A stretch of 20,777 nucleotides of DNA from Bacteroidales bacterium UBA3289 (lineage in GTDB: Bacteria; Bacteroidota; Bacteroidia; Bacteroidales; UBA932), in the NCBI GenBank assembly GCA_002361625.1, contig DETL01000032.1, forward strand, positions 52,485-73,261, in the 5' to 3' direction. Below are positions 7,730 through 15,518 of the stretch, piece after piece. The notes below the pieces were generated by a model. That model worked only from the letters and a program-made list of their open reading frames with translations. It searched no databases and was not told the origin of the DNA. Position 1 is the first letter of the stretch. Every line of letters begins with the position of its first letter. A program made the translations under genes and the position numbers.

Positions 7730-9472
7730 TTATCTCCTGAACAACAGCGCCATATCCTGTTCCATCGCCGGTCCTGCGACCTTTTCCGGAACGAATTTCC
7801 ACGCCCCGATGACCTTCGGGTTCCCAATGACCTCCGGGTCGATGGAGCCGTTCTCCATCAGGTAATCATACAGGATGTTCCGGATTTCCGGATAGCGCGC
7901 GACGGTACGGTCGTCGATCCGGTCCGTGTCGATACCGGCTTCCTGCAGGAGGCCGCCGCCACCCGAGGCCCGGTAGGAGGTCATCGCCACGTTGTACTTG
8001 CGTTCCAGCTCGAATGCGGAGCCATCTGCCATGCCGCTGATGAGGATGCGCTCGCCGAAGGGTTTCGTGACATCCACCGTATAGCTGATACCCGCAGCGG
8101 AATCGAAGTTGTAGGAGCGATTGATGAAAGACCAGCCCCGCTGCTGGGTGCGCGGATCGTCATTCTGCCGGATCTTCAGGATATGATCATCGGCCTTGGC
8201 GATGGTGTTGATCCATTTGTCATAGGAAATCTCCAGGTAGTTCTTGATTTCCTCGCCGGTCATCTCCACGACAAACAGCTGGTTCTCAAACGGATAGATT
8301 GTAAACAGGTCGTTGTATCGAAGGATGCCGGATCCCACATGGCCATTGTAGGTGAGCGGGGCGCCGAAGGAGATTTCGGCCGGCTTGCAACCGAGGCTGA
8401 GCGTATGGATCAGGTTCATGTAGTCGCTCATTCCCCGATACGCATCGCGCGTCCAGAGATCCGTGTTCAGGATTCCTACTTCCTTGAGCGTAAACGCCTT
8501 CACGGCTTCGTAATCCTTCTGGAAATGGGCCCGCATCACGGGGTCCGCCATCTCCGCCTTCACAGGGATCAAGTCCGTCTCAAAGGACTTGGACACGATT
8601 TTATGTCCCTTGACTGTCAGGTGCATCTTGCCGTGCGCGACAAAACGGCTGTGGCTGCCGGAATTCAGCAGGGCGCAGGTGTCCCGCGTCTCCACATACG
8701 GCCGATGGTCATGGCCGCAGATGAGCCAGTCCACGCCGCGGACCTGGTTGAAGGCATCCAGTGCCTCGGCCTCGAGGATGGTTCCGTCCCCCTGCCCGCA
8801 GGCGGAGTGCATGGTAGCCACCACCACATCGGGATGCTCCTTCGCGATGACCCGGTCCACATCGTCCTGGATCATGTCCGCGATGGAGTCGAAGTGCATC
8901 CCGCTCCAGAGTTCCTCCGTGAGCCAGGCCTTGATATTGGCATTGGTATAGCCCAGGACGGCAATCCTCAGCCCCGCCTTCTTCACCATCTTGTACAGCG
9001 GGAAATAGGGTTTTCCGTTGTCGTTCCGGATGGCGTTGCCGGCCAGGAAATCGGCCCCGGCCTTCTTGAGGTCCTCCGTAACGCGGTCATACACAGGATG
9101 CCCCGTTTCAATGTCGTGGTTCCCCACGGCAACGGCATCGTATTTCATGTATTCCAGCAGACGCGGGAAAAGGTGCGGCGTGACCGTATCGACATAACTG
9201 TAATAGTACGCGGCATTGTCTCCCTGCAGGCAGTCTCCTGCATCCACGAGGAGGACATTCTCAAAGCCGTCCGCCTTCCGGACGCTGTCGATATAATGGT
9301 TCATTGCAAAAAGCGACTTCCGGATTCCCCCGTCCACATAGGTGGAATCGAACCAGGTGCCATGGACGTCGTTGGTGGACAGGACGGTCAGGGTATATTC
9401 ACCGTCCTTGAGCGTGCGGCCGCAGGAAAGCGCCAGGAGGGAGGACATCATAAGGATAGAAATAACACGCAT
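7730..9472 (-). CDS. 5'-nucleotidase / 2',3'-cyclic phosphodiesterase lipoprotein, UshA/CpdB type
   Basis: This exported metallophosphoesterase probably dephosphorylates extracytoplasmic nucleotides to scavenge nucleosides and phosphate. From the ATG at 9472 it has 580 residues. The signal peptide ends in lipobox LALSC (Cys17), so it is a lipoprotein. The N-terminal metallophosphatase domain shows all di-metal motifs: STNDVHG (Asp35, His37), VDAGDCLQGD, VGNHDIE, ATMHSACG and ICGHDH. The C-terminal 5'-nucleotidase substrate domain (about residues 330-560) includes NDLFTIYPFENQL and YRASGGGG. Both domains are in one chain as in E. coli UshA, whereas many Bacteroidota split them into two adjacent genes. 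The frame could start at 9508, but that would put 12 residues before the signal peptide, so 9472 is preferred. The exact nucleotide preference cannot be read from the sequence. Confidence 0.9.
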   Translation of the reverse strand: MRVISILMMSSLLALSCGRTLKDGEYTLTVLSTNDVHGTWFDSTYVDGGIRKSLFAMNHYIDSVRKADGFENVLLVDAGDCLQGDNAAYYYSYVDTVTPHLFPRLLEYMKYDAVAVGNHDIETGHPVYDRVTEDLKKAGADFLAGNAIRNDNGKPYFPLYKMVKKAGLRIAVLGYTNANIKAWLTEELWSGMHFDSIADMIQDDVDRVIAKEHPDVVVATMHSACGQGDGTILEAEALDAFNQVRGVDWLICGHDHRPYVETRDTCALLNSGSHSRFVAHGKMHLTVKGHKIVSKSFETDLIPVKAEMADPVMRAHFQKDYEAVKAFTLKEVGILNTDLWTRDAYRGMSDYMNLIHTLSLGCKPAEISFGAPLTYNGHVGSGILRYNDLFTIYPFENQLFVVEMTGEEIKNYLEISYDKWINTIAKADDHILKIRQNDDPRTQQRGWSFINRSYNFDSAAGISYTVDVTKPFGERILISGMADGSAFELERKYNVAMTSYRASGGGGLLQEAGIDTDRIDDRTVARYPEIRNILYDYLMENGSIDPEVIGNPKVIGAWKFVPEKVAGPAMEQDMALLFRR

Positions 9473-9521
9473 ATCGTTTGGTTTAAGTTTAACGATAAAA
9501 AACTTCATGTAAACAAACTTT

Positions 9522-9529
9522 CAAATATA
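9522..9529 (-). promoter_or_regulatory. -7 promoter element of the 5'-nucleotidase gene
   Basis: On the minus strand TATATTTG matches TAnnTTTG, 49 bases before the ATG at 9472. No convincing -33 element was found at 19-21 bases. The leader is A/T-rich without a Shine-Dalgarno site, as usual in Bacteroidota. Confidence 0.5.
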
Positions 9530-9580
9530 CTAGAATTATTTGAATAATCCCATTGCAACGTGGTTCCGACGGCACCGGGA

Positions 9581-9612
9581 TTTGACGGAACGGCCTTTTT
9601 TGCGTATGTTTG
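9581..9612 (+). promoter_or_regulatory. Full sigma-ABfr promoter of the GSCFA gene
   Basis: TTTG (9581-9584), a 20-base spacer and TATGTTTG (9605-9612) form a complete match to the Bacteroidota promoter. The ATG at 9618 starts only 5 bases after the -7 element, so transcription should begin at or next to the start codon. This decides the gene start against the in-frame ATGs at 9540 and 9606. Confidence 0.8.
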
Positions 9613-9617
9613 CACTT

Positions 9618-10463
9618 ATGCTGAAACTCCTCACTCCCGTCACCCCGGACCCGGCACCGGTGTCCCTGTCGTATAATGACCGCATCCTCGTGCTGGGCAG
9701 CTGTTTTGCCGACGAGATCGGCGCACGGCTCTCCCAGGCCGGATTCCAAGTGCTGTGCAACCCTTTCGGTACGTTGTACAACCCGGTTTCCCTGTGCAAT
9801 GCCGTCGCACGGCTCGAAAGCGGAGTCCCTTTCACGGCGCAGGATGTGGTGGAGATGGGCGCCCAGGCAGGGAGGGTGTGTTCTTTCTGGCACCATACTT
9901 CCTTCTCCCGGGAAACGGCCGGGGAGTTCCTGCAGCACGCCAATGCCGCACTTGCGGAAGCATCGGCCTTCTGGAAAAGCTGCAACCGCGTCATCATCAC
10001 CCTGGGCACGGCCTGGGCTTTCCGGTTTGACGAAACCGGCGAGACGGTCGCCAACTGCCTCAAACGGCCCGGGACCGAATTCACCCGCTATCGCCTGTCG
10101 GTGGAACAGACACGCCTCCTGCTGCGGGACCTCCTCCAGCGGCATCCGGACAAGCAGTTCGTCTTCACCGTCAGTCCCATCCGGCACCTGGCCGATGGCG
10201 CTCACGGGAATCAACTATCCAAGAGCACGTTACTTCTCGCTACCGAGGGCCTTCCCTACTTCCCTGCCTACGAAATCATGATGGACGAGCTTCGGGACTA
10301 CCGCTGGTGGGCGGAGGACCTGGTCCATCCCACAAAACAAGCGGCCGCCTACATCTGCGACCGCTTCATAGACTGGATCCTCCCGCCCCGGGAAAGAGAC
10401 CTGTATGAGACGAAAATAAAGGAGTGGCGGCACGCACAGCACCGCCCCCTTTCTATGGATTGA
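9618..10463 (+). CDS. GSCFA-domain protein
   Basis: This is a member of the GSCFA family, named after its motif and related to SGNH/GDSL-type hydrolases; its cellular role is not established. The 281-residue protein has GSCFA at residues 27-31, where the Ser is the probable nucleophile. Other conserved blocks are NPFGTLYNP, FWHHTSFS, TLGTAWAF, FTVSPIRHLADG and, near the C-terminus, YFPAYEIMMDELRDYRWW followed by DLVHPT, which supplies the Asp/His pair expected of an SGNH enzyme. No signal peptide is visible with this start, so it is probably cytoplasmic. The frame stays open upstream to 9540, but the promoter at 9581-9612 overlaps that part. It converges with the DUF4251 gene and overlaps it by 11 bases. 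Confidence 0.9.
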   Translation: MLKLLTPVTPDPAPVSLSYNDRILVLGSCFADEIGARLSQAGFQVLCNPFGTLYNPVSLCNAVARLESGVPFTAQDVVEMGAQAGRVCSFWHHTSFSRETAGEFLQHANAALAEASAFWKSCNRVIITLGTAWAFRFDETGETVANCLKRPGTEFTRYRLSVEQTRLLLRDLLQRHPDKQFVFTVSPIRHLADGAHGNQLSKSTLLLATEGLPYFPAYEIMMDELRDYRWWAEDLVHPTKQAAAYICDRFIDWILPPRERDLYETKIKEWRHAQHRPLSMD

Positions 10464-10944
10464 AGTCCATCTGGCCGGAGAAGGAGATCCGTTCCCGGTT
10501 GCCGGACTGGACGTCCAGGGAGGTGCGTCCGTTGTCAAAGATGGTAAACGTGTAGATGTGCTCGTCCTCGTCGGTCTTTACGTACAGGATGACCTCATAG
10601 CCGTCATGCACCTTGTTCACGGTGTAACTGCCCACTTTCGCTTCGAAGTTGAGGGCATGACCGCCGCCATAAGGCACTTTCCAAGCCCGGCCGATATACG
10701 GGAGATGGGAGTCCAGCTTCCCGTCCTTGACCTTCACGGAATAACTGGAAACCGCCTTGGAGGATCCCCGGAGGGGATACATCCGGCTGATGCTGATGGA
10801 GAAATTCCCCGACTGGATGTTGTCATTGACCACCCGGGCCTCGCGGGCCTCCCGGTCACGACGCTCGGCGGGCGTCTCGCTCAGAACGCCACATCCGCTC
10901 ACGAAAAGGGCTGCGGTCAGCAGCGGTAAAATCCACTTTTTCAT
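10453..10944 (-). CDS. DUF4251-family lipoprotein
   Basis: This 163-residue lipoprotein has signal peptide MKKWILPLLTAALFVSGC (lipobox Cys18), a short charged segment rich in Arg and Glu (about 22-40), then the DUF4251 domain. That domain, common and largely restricted to Bacteroidota, shows the pattern FSISISRMYPLRG..., PYIGRAWKVPYGGGHALNF and a C-terminal beta-strand run ending SFSGQMDFNP. Its function is unknown, and I can infer only a periplasmic or outer-membrane-associated location. It starts 15 bases after the ffh stop with no promoter of its own visible, so it is probably cotranscribed with ffh. Its 3' end overlaps the convergent GSCFA gene by 11 bases. Confidence 0.85.
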   Translation of the reverse strand: MKKWILPLLTAALFVSGCGVLSETPAERRDREAREARVVNDNIQSGNFSISISRMYPLRGSSKAVSSYSVKVKDGKLDSHLPYIGRAWKVPYGGGHALNFEAKVGSYTVNKVHDGYEVILYVKTDEDEHIYTFTIFDNGRTSLDVQSGNRERISFSGQMDFNP

Positions 10945-10959
10945 ATCGTTCTTTGAAAA

Positions 10960-12300
10960 TCAGTGTCTTCCCATCATGCCCCGCATGCTGCCCATCCGCT
11001 GCATGAGGTTGCCGGTCATGGCCCCCTTCATCGCCTTCCGCGTGCCCTCGAACTGCTTCAGGAGGCGGTTCACCTCCGGGAGGGAGGTGCCGGAACCGTC
11101 GGCGATGCGCTTCCGGCGGGATCCGTTGATGATCTCCGGATGTTCCCGCTCCTTCGGAGTCATGGACAGGATGATGGCCTCCACGCTCTTGAAGGCGGTA
11201 TCATTGTCGATGTCCACATCCTTGAGCGCTTTCCCCACGCCCGGAATCATTCCGGCGAGATCCTTGATATTGCCCATCTTCTTGACCTGCTGGATCTGCT
11301 GGTAGAAATCCCAAAGGGTGAACTGGTCCTTGGCGAGTTTCTTCTTGAGTTCCCGGGCCTGTTTCTCGTCAAACTGCTCCTGCGCCTTTTCCACGAGGGA
11401 GACGACATCTCCCATCCCGAGGATCCGGTCCGCGATACGGGCCGGATGGAACACGTCCAGCGCTTCCATCTTCTCGCCCGATGAGACAAACTTGATGGGC
11501 TTGCCTACGACGGCCTTGATGGACAGGGCCGCACCGCCGCGGGTGTCGCCGTCCATCTTGGTGAGGACCACGCCGTCGAAGTCCAGCCGGTCGTTGAAGG
11601 CCTTGGCCGTCTCCACGGCATCCTGGCCGGTCATCGCATCCACCACGAAGAGAGTCTCCGTAGGCTGCACGGCCTGGTGCAGGGCGGAAATCTCGTCCAT
11701 CAGCTGCTGGTCCACGGCCAGGCGGCCGGCGGTATCCACGATCACGACGCTGAAGCCCTCGGCCCTGGCTTTCTTGATGGCGTTCTGCGCGATCTTGATG
11801 GGATCCTTCTCTCCGTCCTCCGTATAGACGGGAACGCCGATTCCCTCTCCCAGCACCTTCAACTGCTCGATAGCGGCCGGGCGGAAGGTATCGCAGGCGG
11901 CGAGGAGCACCCTCATGCCCCGCTTGGACTTGATGTGGAGCGCGAGCTTGCCGGAGAACGTGGTCTTACCGGAACCGTTCAGGCCGGCTACCAGCACCAC
12001 GGCGGGATTCCCCTTGATGTTGATGTCCTGCGCCTCCGAGCCCATGAAATCCGCGAGCTCGTCGTGCATGATCTTCACCATCATCTGCTGCGGCTTCACG
12101 GCCGTGAGCACATTGGCACCGATGGCCTTGTCTTTCACCCGGTTGCAGAAATCCTTGGCTACCTTGTAGCTCACATCGGCATCCAGGAGGGCCTTGCGGA
12201 TGTCCTTGACGGTTTCCGCTACATTGATTTCGGTGATCTTACCTTCACCTTTGAGTATCTTGAAAGACCTTTCCAGCCTCTCGCTCAGGTTCTCGAACAT
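10960..12300 (-). CDS. ffh: Signal recognition particle protein Ffh
   Basis: Ffh is the SRP54 GTPase. With 4.5S RNA it binds signal sequences on nascent chains and delivers ribosomes to FtsY at the membrane. The 446-residue protein has the N domain (1 to about 90), the G domain with P-loop GLNGSGKT (106-113), DTFRPAA, DTAGR (189-193) and TKMD (247-250), and the M domain from about 327. The M domain carries the RNA-binding SRRKRIADGSG and a Met-rich tail (NLMQRMGSMRGMMG). All expected motifs and the normal length are present. The ATG at 12300 follows a -7 element by 21 bases. The DUF4251 lipoprotein gene follows after 15 bases. The SRP RNA gene is not in the window. Confidence 0.97.
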   Translation of the reverse strand: MFENLSERLERSFKILKGEGKITEINVAETVKDIRKALLDADVSYKVAKDFCNRVKDKAIGANVLTAVKPQQMMVKIMHDELADFMGSEAQDINIKGNPAVVLVAGLNGSGKTTFSGKLALHIKSKRGMRVLLAACDTFRPAAIEQLKVLGEGIGVPVYTEDGEKDPIKIAQNAIKKARAEGFSVVIVDTAGRLAVDQQLMDEISALHQAVQPTETLFVVDAMTGQDAVETAKAFNDRLDFDGVVLTKMDGDTRGGAALSIKAVVGKPIKFVSSGEKMEALDVFHPARIADRILGMGDVVSLVEKAQEQFDEKQARELKKKLAKDQFTLWDFYQQIQQVKKMGNIKDLAGMIPGVGKALKDVDIDNDTAFKSVEAIILSMTPKEREHPEIINGSRRKRIADGSGTSLPEVNRLLKQFEGTRKAMKGAMTGNLMQRMGSMRGMMGRH

Positions 12301-12321
12301 AATCTCTCTGCTTTAATCATG

Positions 12322-12329
12322 CAAAGATA
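12322..12329 (-). promoter_or_regulatory. -7 promoter element of ffh
   Basis: TATCTTTG followed by CA on the minus strand lies 21 bases before the ffh ATG. The expected -33 position falls inside the aqpZ terminator and shows no clear TTTG. Confidence 0.6.
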
Positions 12330-12331
12330 AT

Positions 12332-12363
12332 AAAAAAAGGCCAGACCGGATGGCCTGACCTTT
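12332..12363 (-). terminator. Intrinsic terminator of aqpZ
   Basis: On the minus strand, 20 bases after the aqpZ stop, AAAGGTCAG (12363-12355) pairs with CTGGCCTTT (12344-12336) as a 9-bp stem with one G-U pair and a 10-base loop, followed by T residues to 12332. The run of T abuts the ffh promoter. Confidence 0.8.
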
Positions 12364-12383
12364 AAACCATTGAAGAAAAGGGC

Positions 12384-13058
12384 TTACTTCTCCTTCGGGA
12401 CCATCGCCTTCCAGACGCAGGCGCTCAGGGCACCGCCCACGAGCGGAGCGCAGATGAACACCCAGACATCCTTGAGGGCATCGCCGCCGGCGAAGAGGGC
12501 CGGGCCGATGGAACGGGCCGGGTTCACGGAAGTGCCGGTGAGGTTGATGCACACGAGATGGATGAGGATCAGGGAGAGACCGATGGCGAGACCGGCGAAG
12601 TTGCCGGCGCCCACCTTGGAGTCGGTCGTACCGAGAACCACGAGGACGAAGAGGAAGGTGGCGATCACTTCCACGAGGAAGGCACCGCCCACGCCGCCGG
12701 CGTTAGCCACGCCGTTGGAACCGAGGGCACCGGTGAGATCCGGAGCGGCGACAACCTTCGCGACCAGCAGGAGCACGGCACCGGCAAGGATACCGCCGAT
12801 GACCTGACCCACCCAATAACCACAGGCATCCTTCCAGCTCATACGGCCGGAGAGGGCGACACCGAGGGTGATGGCCGGATTGATGTGGCAGCCGCTGATG
12901 CCGCCGATGGTGTAAGCCATCGCAACGACGGCGAGACCGAAGGCAATGGCCGTTCCCACCACGCCAGCGGGAGTGCCGCAGCCGAGGAACATCGCGGTTC
13001 CGCAGCCCAGGAATGTGAGGACGAAGGTGCCTACGCATTCAGCAATGTACTTCTTCAT
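12384..13058 (-). CDS. aqpZ: Aquaporin Z-type water channel
   Basis: This inner-membrane water channel has 224 residues, the family size, with six membrane helices and the two half-helices carrying NPA boxes at 60-62 (HINPAITLG) and 179-181 (SVNPARS). The selectivity filter lines up fully with E. coli AqpZ: Phe40, His167, Thr176 and Arg182 match F43, H174, T183 and R189. A narrow water-selective pore is therefore expected rather than a glycerol facilitator. The ATG at 13058 (MKKYIAE) is chosen; a TTG six bases upstream in frame is less likely. It has its own promoter and terminator, so it is a single-gene unit. It is divergent from a small AraC-type regulator, which may control it (inference from position only). 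Confidence 0.95.
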   Translation of the reverse strand: MKKYIAECVGTFVLTFLGCGTAMFLGCGTPAGVVGTAIAFGLAVVAMAYTIGGISGCHINPAITLGVALSGRMSWKDACGYWVGQVIGGILAGAVLLLVAKVVAAPDLTGALGSNGVANAGGVGGAFLVEVIATFLFVLVVLGTTDSKVGAGNFAGLAIGLSLILIHLVCINLTGTSVNPARSIGPALFAGGDALKDVWVFICAPLVGGALSACVWKAMVPKEK

Positions 13059-13085
13059 ACACAAAAAAGTTTTGGTTTAGTGAGT

Positions 13086-13116
13086 CAAATATAAAAATTT
13101 TTTGTGGAGAATGAAA
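13086..13116 (-). promoter_or_regulatory. Promoter of aqpZ
   Basis: On the minus strand TATATTTG (13093-13086) is preceded after 19 bases by TTTC (13116-13113), a near match to TTTG. The ATG is 27 bases downstream of the -7 element. It overlaps the oppositely directed promoter of the AraC-type gene. Confidence 0.6.
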
Positions 13117-13133
13117 AGATTTCTCTATTTTTG
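13101..13133 (+). promoter_or_regulatory. Promoter of the AraC-type regulator gene
   Basis: TTTG (13101-13104), a 21-base spacer and TATTTTTG (13126-13133) match the sigma-ABfr promoter. The ATG at 13167 is 33 bases after the -7 element. Confidence 0.65.
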
Positions 13134-13140
13134 TAGAGAA
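13121..13140. repeat. Perfect 7-bp inverted repeat over the -7 element, possible operator
   Basis: TTCTCTA (13121-13127) and TAGAGAA (13134-13140) are exact reverse complements separated by 6 bases. The -7 element TATTTTTG sits between and partly within the arms. A protein bound here would block the AraC-type gene's promoter and could reach that of aqpZ. It may instead be a small hairpin at the start of the transcript. Confidence 0.5.
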
Positions 13141-13166
13141 GGTGGCCTGATGCTACCCTGTGCGGT

Positions 13167-13613
13167 ATGGAGAATCTGGTGCGGCGCCTCGGGCGCATAC
13201 TCAACAAGAAGAAAGTCAAACAGTTTGCTCCCTCCGAACCGGAGGAGTGCCTGAGCGTGCGGATGGACCGGCTGGAAAACGCCTTGTCCGCATGGGTGGC
13301 GCAAGGCGGATGGCGGCTCCCCCGCCGGACGCTATCGGAAGCGGCGGCGGACCTCGGGACGGACACGGTCACCCTACACCATTACTTTCAGGAGCGGACA
13401 GGCCTGGATTTCCGGACCTGGCGGACCCGGCTCCGGCTGGAGGAAGCCGCCCGGCTGCTCGTGGAGGAGCCGGAGACGAAAGTGCTCGACATCGCCGAGC
13501 GCGTAGGCTTTTCCAACCGGTCCAACTTTTCGCGGCAGTTTCTCGCCTATACGGGCATGACTCCGGCCCAGTGGCGCGGAAAGGCCCGGACATCTCTCGA
13601 CGGCCGGGCCTGA
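13167..13613 (+). CDS. Small AraC-family transcriptional regulator (DNA-binding domain only)
   Basis: This 148-residue protein consists of a basic N-terminal stretch of about 45 residues with no recognised sensor domain, then a complete AraC-type double helix-turn-helix. The first HTH is around LSEAAADLGTDTVTLHHYF and the second around VLDIAERVGFSNRSNFSRQF, followed by the family signature YTGMTPAQWR. It should bind DNA in the cytoplasm; with no ligand domain its activity may be set by its own level or by a partner. The ATG at 13167 lies 33 bases after a good promoter. A palindrome over that promoter suggests autoregulation. It is divergent from aqpZ, the closest candidate target. Its 3' end comes within 20 bases of the convergent DUF2807 gene. 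Confidence 0.87.
   Translation: MENLVRRLGRILNKKKVKQFAPSEPEECLSVRMDRLENALSAWVAQGGWRLPRRTLSEAAADLGTDTVTLHHYFQERTGLDFRTWRTRLRLEEAARLLVEEPETKVLDIAERVGFSNRSNFSRQFLAYTGMTPAQWRGKARTSLDGRA
13580..13610 (-). terminator. Weak hairpin possibly ending the ABC/GntR/DUF2807 transcript
   Basis: GGCCCGG and CCGGGCC (13583-13589 and 13604-13610) form a perfect 7-bp GC stem with a 14-base loop. On the minus strand it is followed by only TTT, so it is a poor intrinsic terminator. It lies inside the 3' end of the AraC-type gene, 24 bases past the DUF2807 stop. Confidence 0.3.
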
Positions 13614-13633
13614 CAAAAACGATTTATGTTTAA

Positions 13634-14332
13634 CTAGGACTTGATTCTCGCCAGTCCGGACGCGTGCTTGGAGACCGTTCCGGCCACCTTCAGGTTCCGG
13701 GCATCGATGTCACCGGCCCCATTCACGGACAGGGAGACATCCCCCGCCTGACCGTCCAGCTTTACATCGCCGGCCCCATTGACTTCCACTTTCAACGACT
13801 GGACGTCGAGGGAAGACGCCGTGATGTCGGCGGCACCATTGGCAGTCACTTTCAAATTATTGCAGCGGATACCGGCGAAATTCAGGTCACCGGCTCCGTT
13901 CACCTCCACCGCCAGGTCCCCTTCCGTCCGGAGGCCGGCGGGGATTTCAAAGTCGGCGGCGCCGGCCACCTCGATTCTCCGAAGGTCGGGAGCCTGGATC
14001 ACGAGGTCATACTTCTCGGCACGCACCGTGCGGCGGTCCTTCAACTGGATGACCAGGGTCGTTCCTTCCACATGGTAATCCACGTAATCGAGGATGTTCT
14101 CCTGCGTGTGAAGCGTCACTTCATAGGCAGGCGACTGGGTGAAAGTCACATCGGCCTGACCAATGATCTGGATGGCGTCGAAGTCCTTGAGATCCTCGAA
14201 GGTCTTGCTGACGACGGGGCCTTCTCCCTTGACGGCGTCCTTGCCGCCGACGGTCCCCTTGAAATTGGTATTGACATGGAAGCAGGAGGCACAGAGAAGG
14301 GCGGCCGCTGCCAGGGAAAGTATCTGTTTCAT
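13634..14332 (-). CDS. DUF2807 (GIN-domain) lipoprotein
   Basis: This 232-residue exported protein has a signal peptide with lipobox CASC (Cys17) and the DUF2807 'head GIN' domain. It shows a beta-helix-like repeat of about 20 residues with the rung motif NGAGD or NGAAD: AGAADFEI, NGAGDLNF, NGAADITA, NGAGDVKL, NGAGDIDA. Such proteins are common in Bacteroidota and have been called putative autotransporter adhesins, but the function is not established. It is the last gene of a four-gene unit, starting 6 bases after the GntR-type gene, so it should be expressed with the ABC transporter. That suggests an envelope-stress or export-related role (inference). Confidence 0.87.
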   Translation of the reverse strand: MKQILSLAAAALLCASCFHVNTNFKGTVGGKDAVKGEGPVVSKTFEDLKDFDAIQIIGQADVTFTQSPAYEVTLHTQENILDYVDYHVEGTTLVIQLKDRRTVRAEKYDLVIQAPDLRRIEVAGAADFEIPAGLRTEGDLAVEVNGAGDLNFAGIRCNNLKVTANGAADITASSLDVQSLKVEVNGAGDVKLDGQAGDVSLSVNGAGDIDARNLKVAGTVSKHASGLARIKS

Positions 14333-14338
14333 AACTGT

Positions 14339-14677
14339 TTATACATTAAAAACGGAAGAATCGAGGCCGAGAAGCTGCATGCGCTGCCGGATGGCGGGGA
14401 CTTCCTTCTCGACAAAGTCCCTGCGCTGGGTTTCCAGGACGGTCTCCCGGGCATCGTCAGAGACGAAGTACCCGATGCCGCGCTTGTTGTAGATGATGCC
14501 GTCGGCTGTGAGCTTTTCGTAGGAACGCATCATGGTGTTCGGATTCACCCCGATGTCGGCACCGTACTCTCTCACGGAGGGGATGCGGTCCCCTCCCTTG
14601 AGCTCTCCCGAGAGGATGCGGTCGGCGATCACATCCACGATCTGGAGATAGATGGGTTTTTCGGTATTGAAGTTCAT
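14339..14677 (-). CDS. GntR-family repressor, YtrA type
   Basis: This 112-residue cytoplasmic regulator has an N-terminal GntR winged helix (about residues 8-75), with IYLQIVDVIADRILSGEL, RIPSVREYGADIGVNPNT as the helix-turn-helix, and GIIYNKRGIGYFV as the wing. A tail of only about 35 residues replaces the large ligand domain of other GntR groups. That short tail defines the YtrA subfamily, whose genes usually sit beside ABC transporter genes, as here. It lies between the permease (4 bases upstream) and the DUF2807 gene (6 bases downstream). A GTGTA-N12-TACAC palindrome at the promoter of the unit is a likely operator, so autorepression is expected. YtrA regulators often respond to cell-wall-active antibiotics; the signal here is unknown. 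Confidence 0.92.
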   Translation of the reverse strand: MNFNTEKPIYLQIVDVIADRILSGELKGGDRIPSVREYGADIGVNPNTMMRSYEKLTADGIIYNKRGIGYFVSDDARETVLETQRRDFVEKEVPAIRQRMQLLGLDSSVFNV

Positions 14678-14681
14678 GGTA

Positions 14682-15506
14682 CTAATGCTGCAGGGTTTTG
14701 ATGCGGCGCCAGACGCCCCAGCCGAGGCCGATGGTCAGGAGGCAGGTGAAAGCGACGGAAGCATTCATGATGCCCACCAGCCAGCGGGCGGGGAGCGACA
14801 GGGAGGAATCCGAAACGATCATCTGTTCCAGGTCCAGGTGCGGGATAATCAAGCCGCCAAGCAGGGACATGAGCGTCGAGATGCCGAAGAGGATGGCGAT
14901 GGCCGCCCCGATCTTGTTCTTCTTGAAGCAGATGCCGCAGAGGAGGAAATACAGGAAGTTGCAGAAAGTGCTCACGATGGTCGGGAAAATGAGGCTCGCA
15001 GGCGTGAAGAGGATGGGAGATTCATCATTGATAGAACCGAGCGCATTCACGAAATCGCTGTAAACGCTGAAGAAACCGGTGACCATGGCCTTCCCGTAGG
15101 TAGGGTCCACCAGGCTCAGGAAGCCGTCCAGGAGGAAATACACCGCGAAGAAAAGGGCCGGAATGACGAGAATGGTCACGAGGACCATGGAGATGCATTT
15201 TTCCGTTCCGGAGGCCGGGATCATGAGCCAGGAGGAACCGGCCTTCTTTTCGGTCAGATAGCCGTACGTCCTGGTCTGATAGAACTCCAGGACCATGAAG
15301 GCGAACAGGAGGACGACAAAGCGGGCCACGATGGGCGGAGCCGTCCAGGACTGGGTGAATACGAGGCTGCCCAGGATCCAGAGGACATAGAAGATGATAC
15401 CGGCGCCGCCGATGAGGATGGCGGGCTTGGAGTGGTTCCGCCACATCTGCTTGAGGTCGTACTTGAAATAAGTCCAGAAGCGGTTGAAGTTGAATGTTTC
15501 GTTCAT
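14682..15506 (-). CDS. ABC transporter permease subunit
   Basis: This 274-residue integral membrane protein has about six predicted membrane helices. Strong hydrophobic runs include PAILIGGAGIIFYVLWILG, FVVLLFAFMVLEF, ISMVLVTILVIPALFFAVYF, a pair around FPTIVSTFCNFLYFLLC and AIAILFGISTLMSLLGG, and a last one near the C-terminus. It has no signal peptide or periplasmic binding domain, so it looks like an ABC-2-type exporter or sensor permease. It is encoded 12 bases after the ATPase gene and 4 bases before the GntR gene, so it pairs with that ATPase. Sequence alone does not show the substrate. The family assignment rests on topology and context rather than on a sharp motif. Confidence 0.85.
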   Translation of the reverse strand: MNETFNFNRFWTYFKYDLKQMWRNHSKPAILIGGAGIIFYVLWILGSLVFTQSWTAPPIVARFVVLLFAFMVLEFYQTRTYGYLTEKKAGSSWLMIPASGTEKCISMVLVTILVIPALFFAVYFLLDGFLSLVDPTYGKAMVTGFFSVYSDFVNALGSINDESPILFTPASLIFPTIVSTFCNFLYFLLCGICFKKNKIGAAIAILFGISTLMSLLGGLIIPHLDLEQMIVSDSSLSLPARWLVGIMNASVAFTCLLTIGLGWGVWRRIKTLQH

Positions 15507-15518
15507 GGCCGGAAAGGT

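Noticed and set aside
12880..13058. Altered selectivity filter in the aquaporin (Tyr49 in place of Phe)
   Set aside because: Alignment by distance to the first NPA box shows the filter Phe is Phe40, which is conserved. Tyr49 is not a filter residue.
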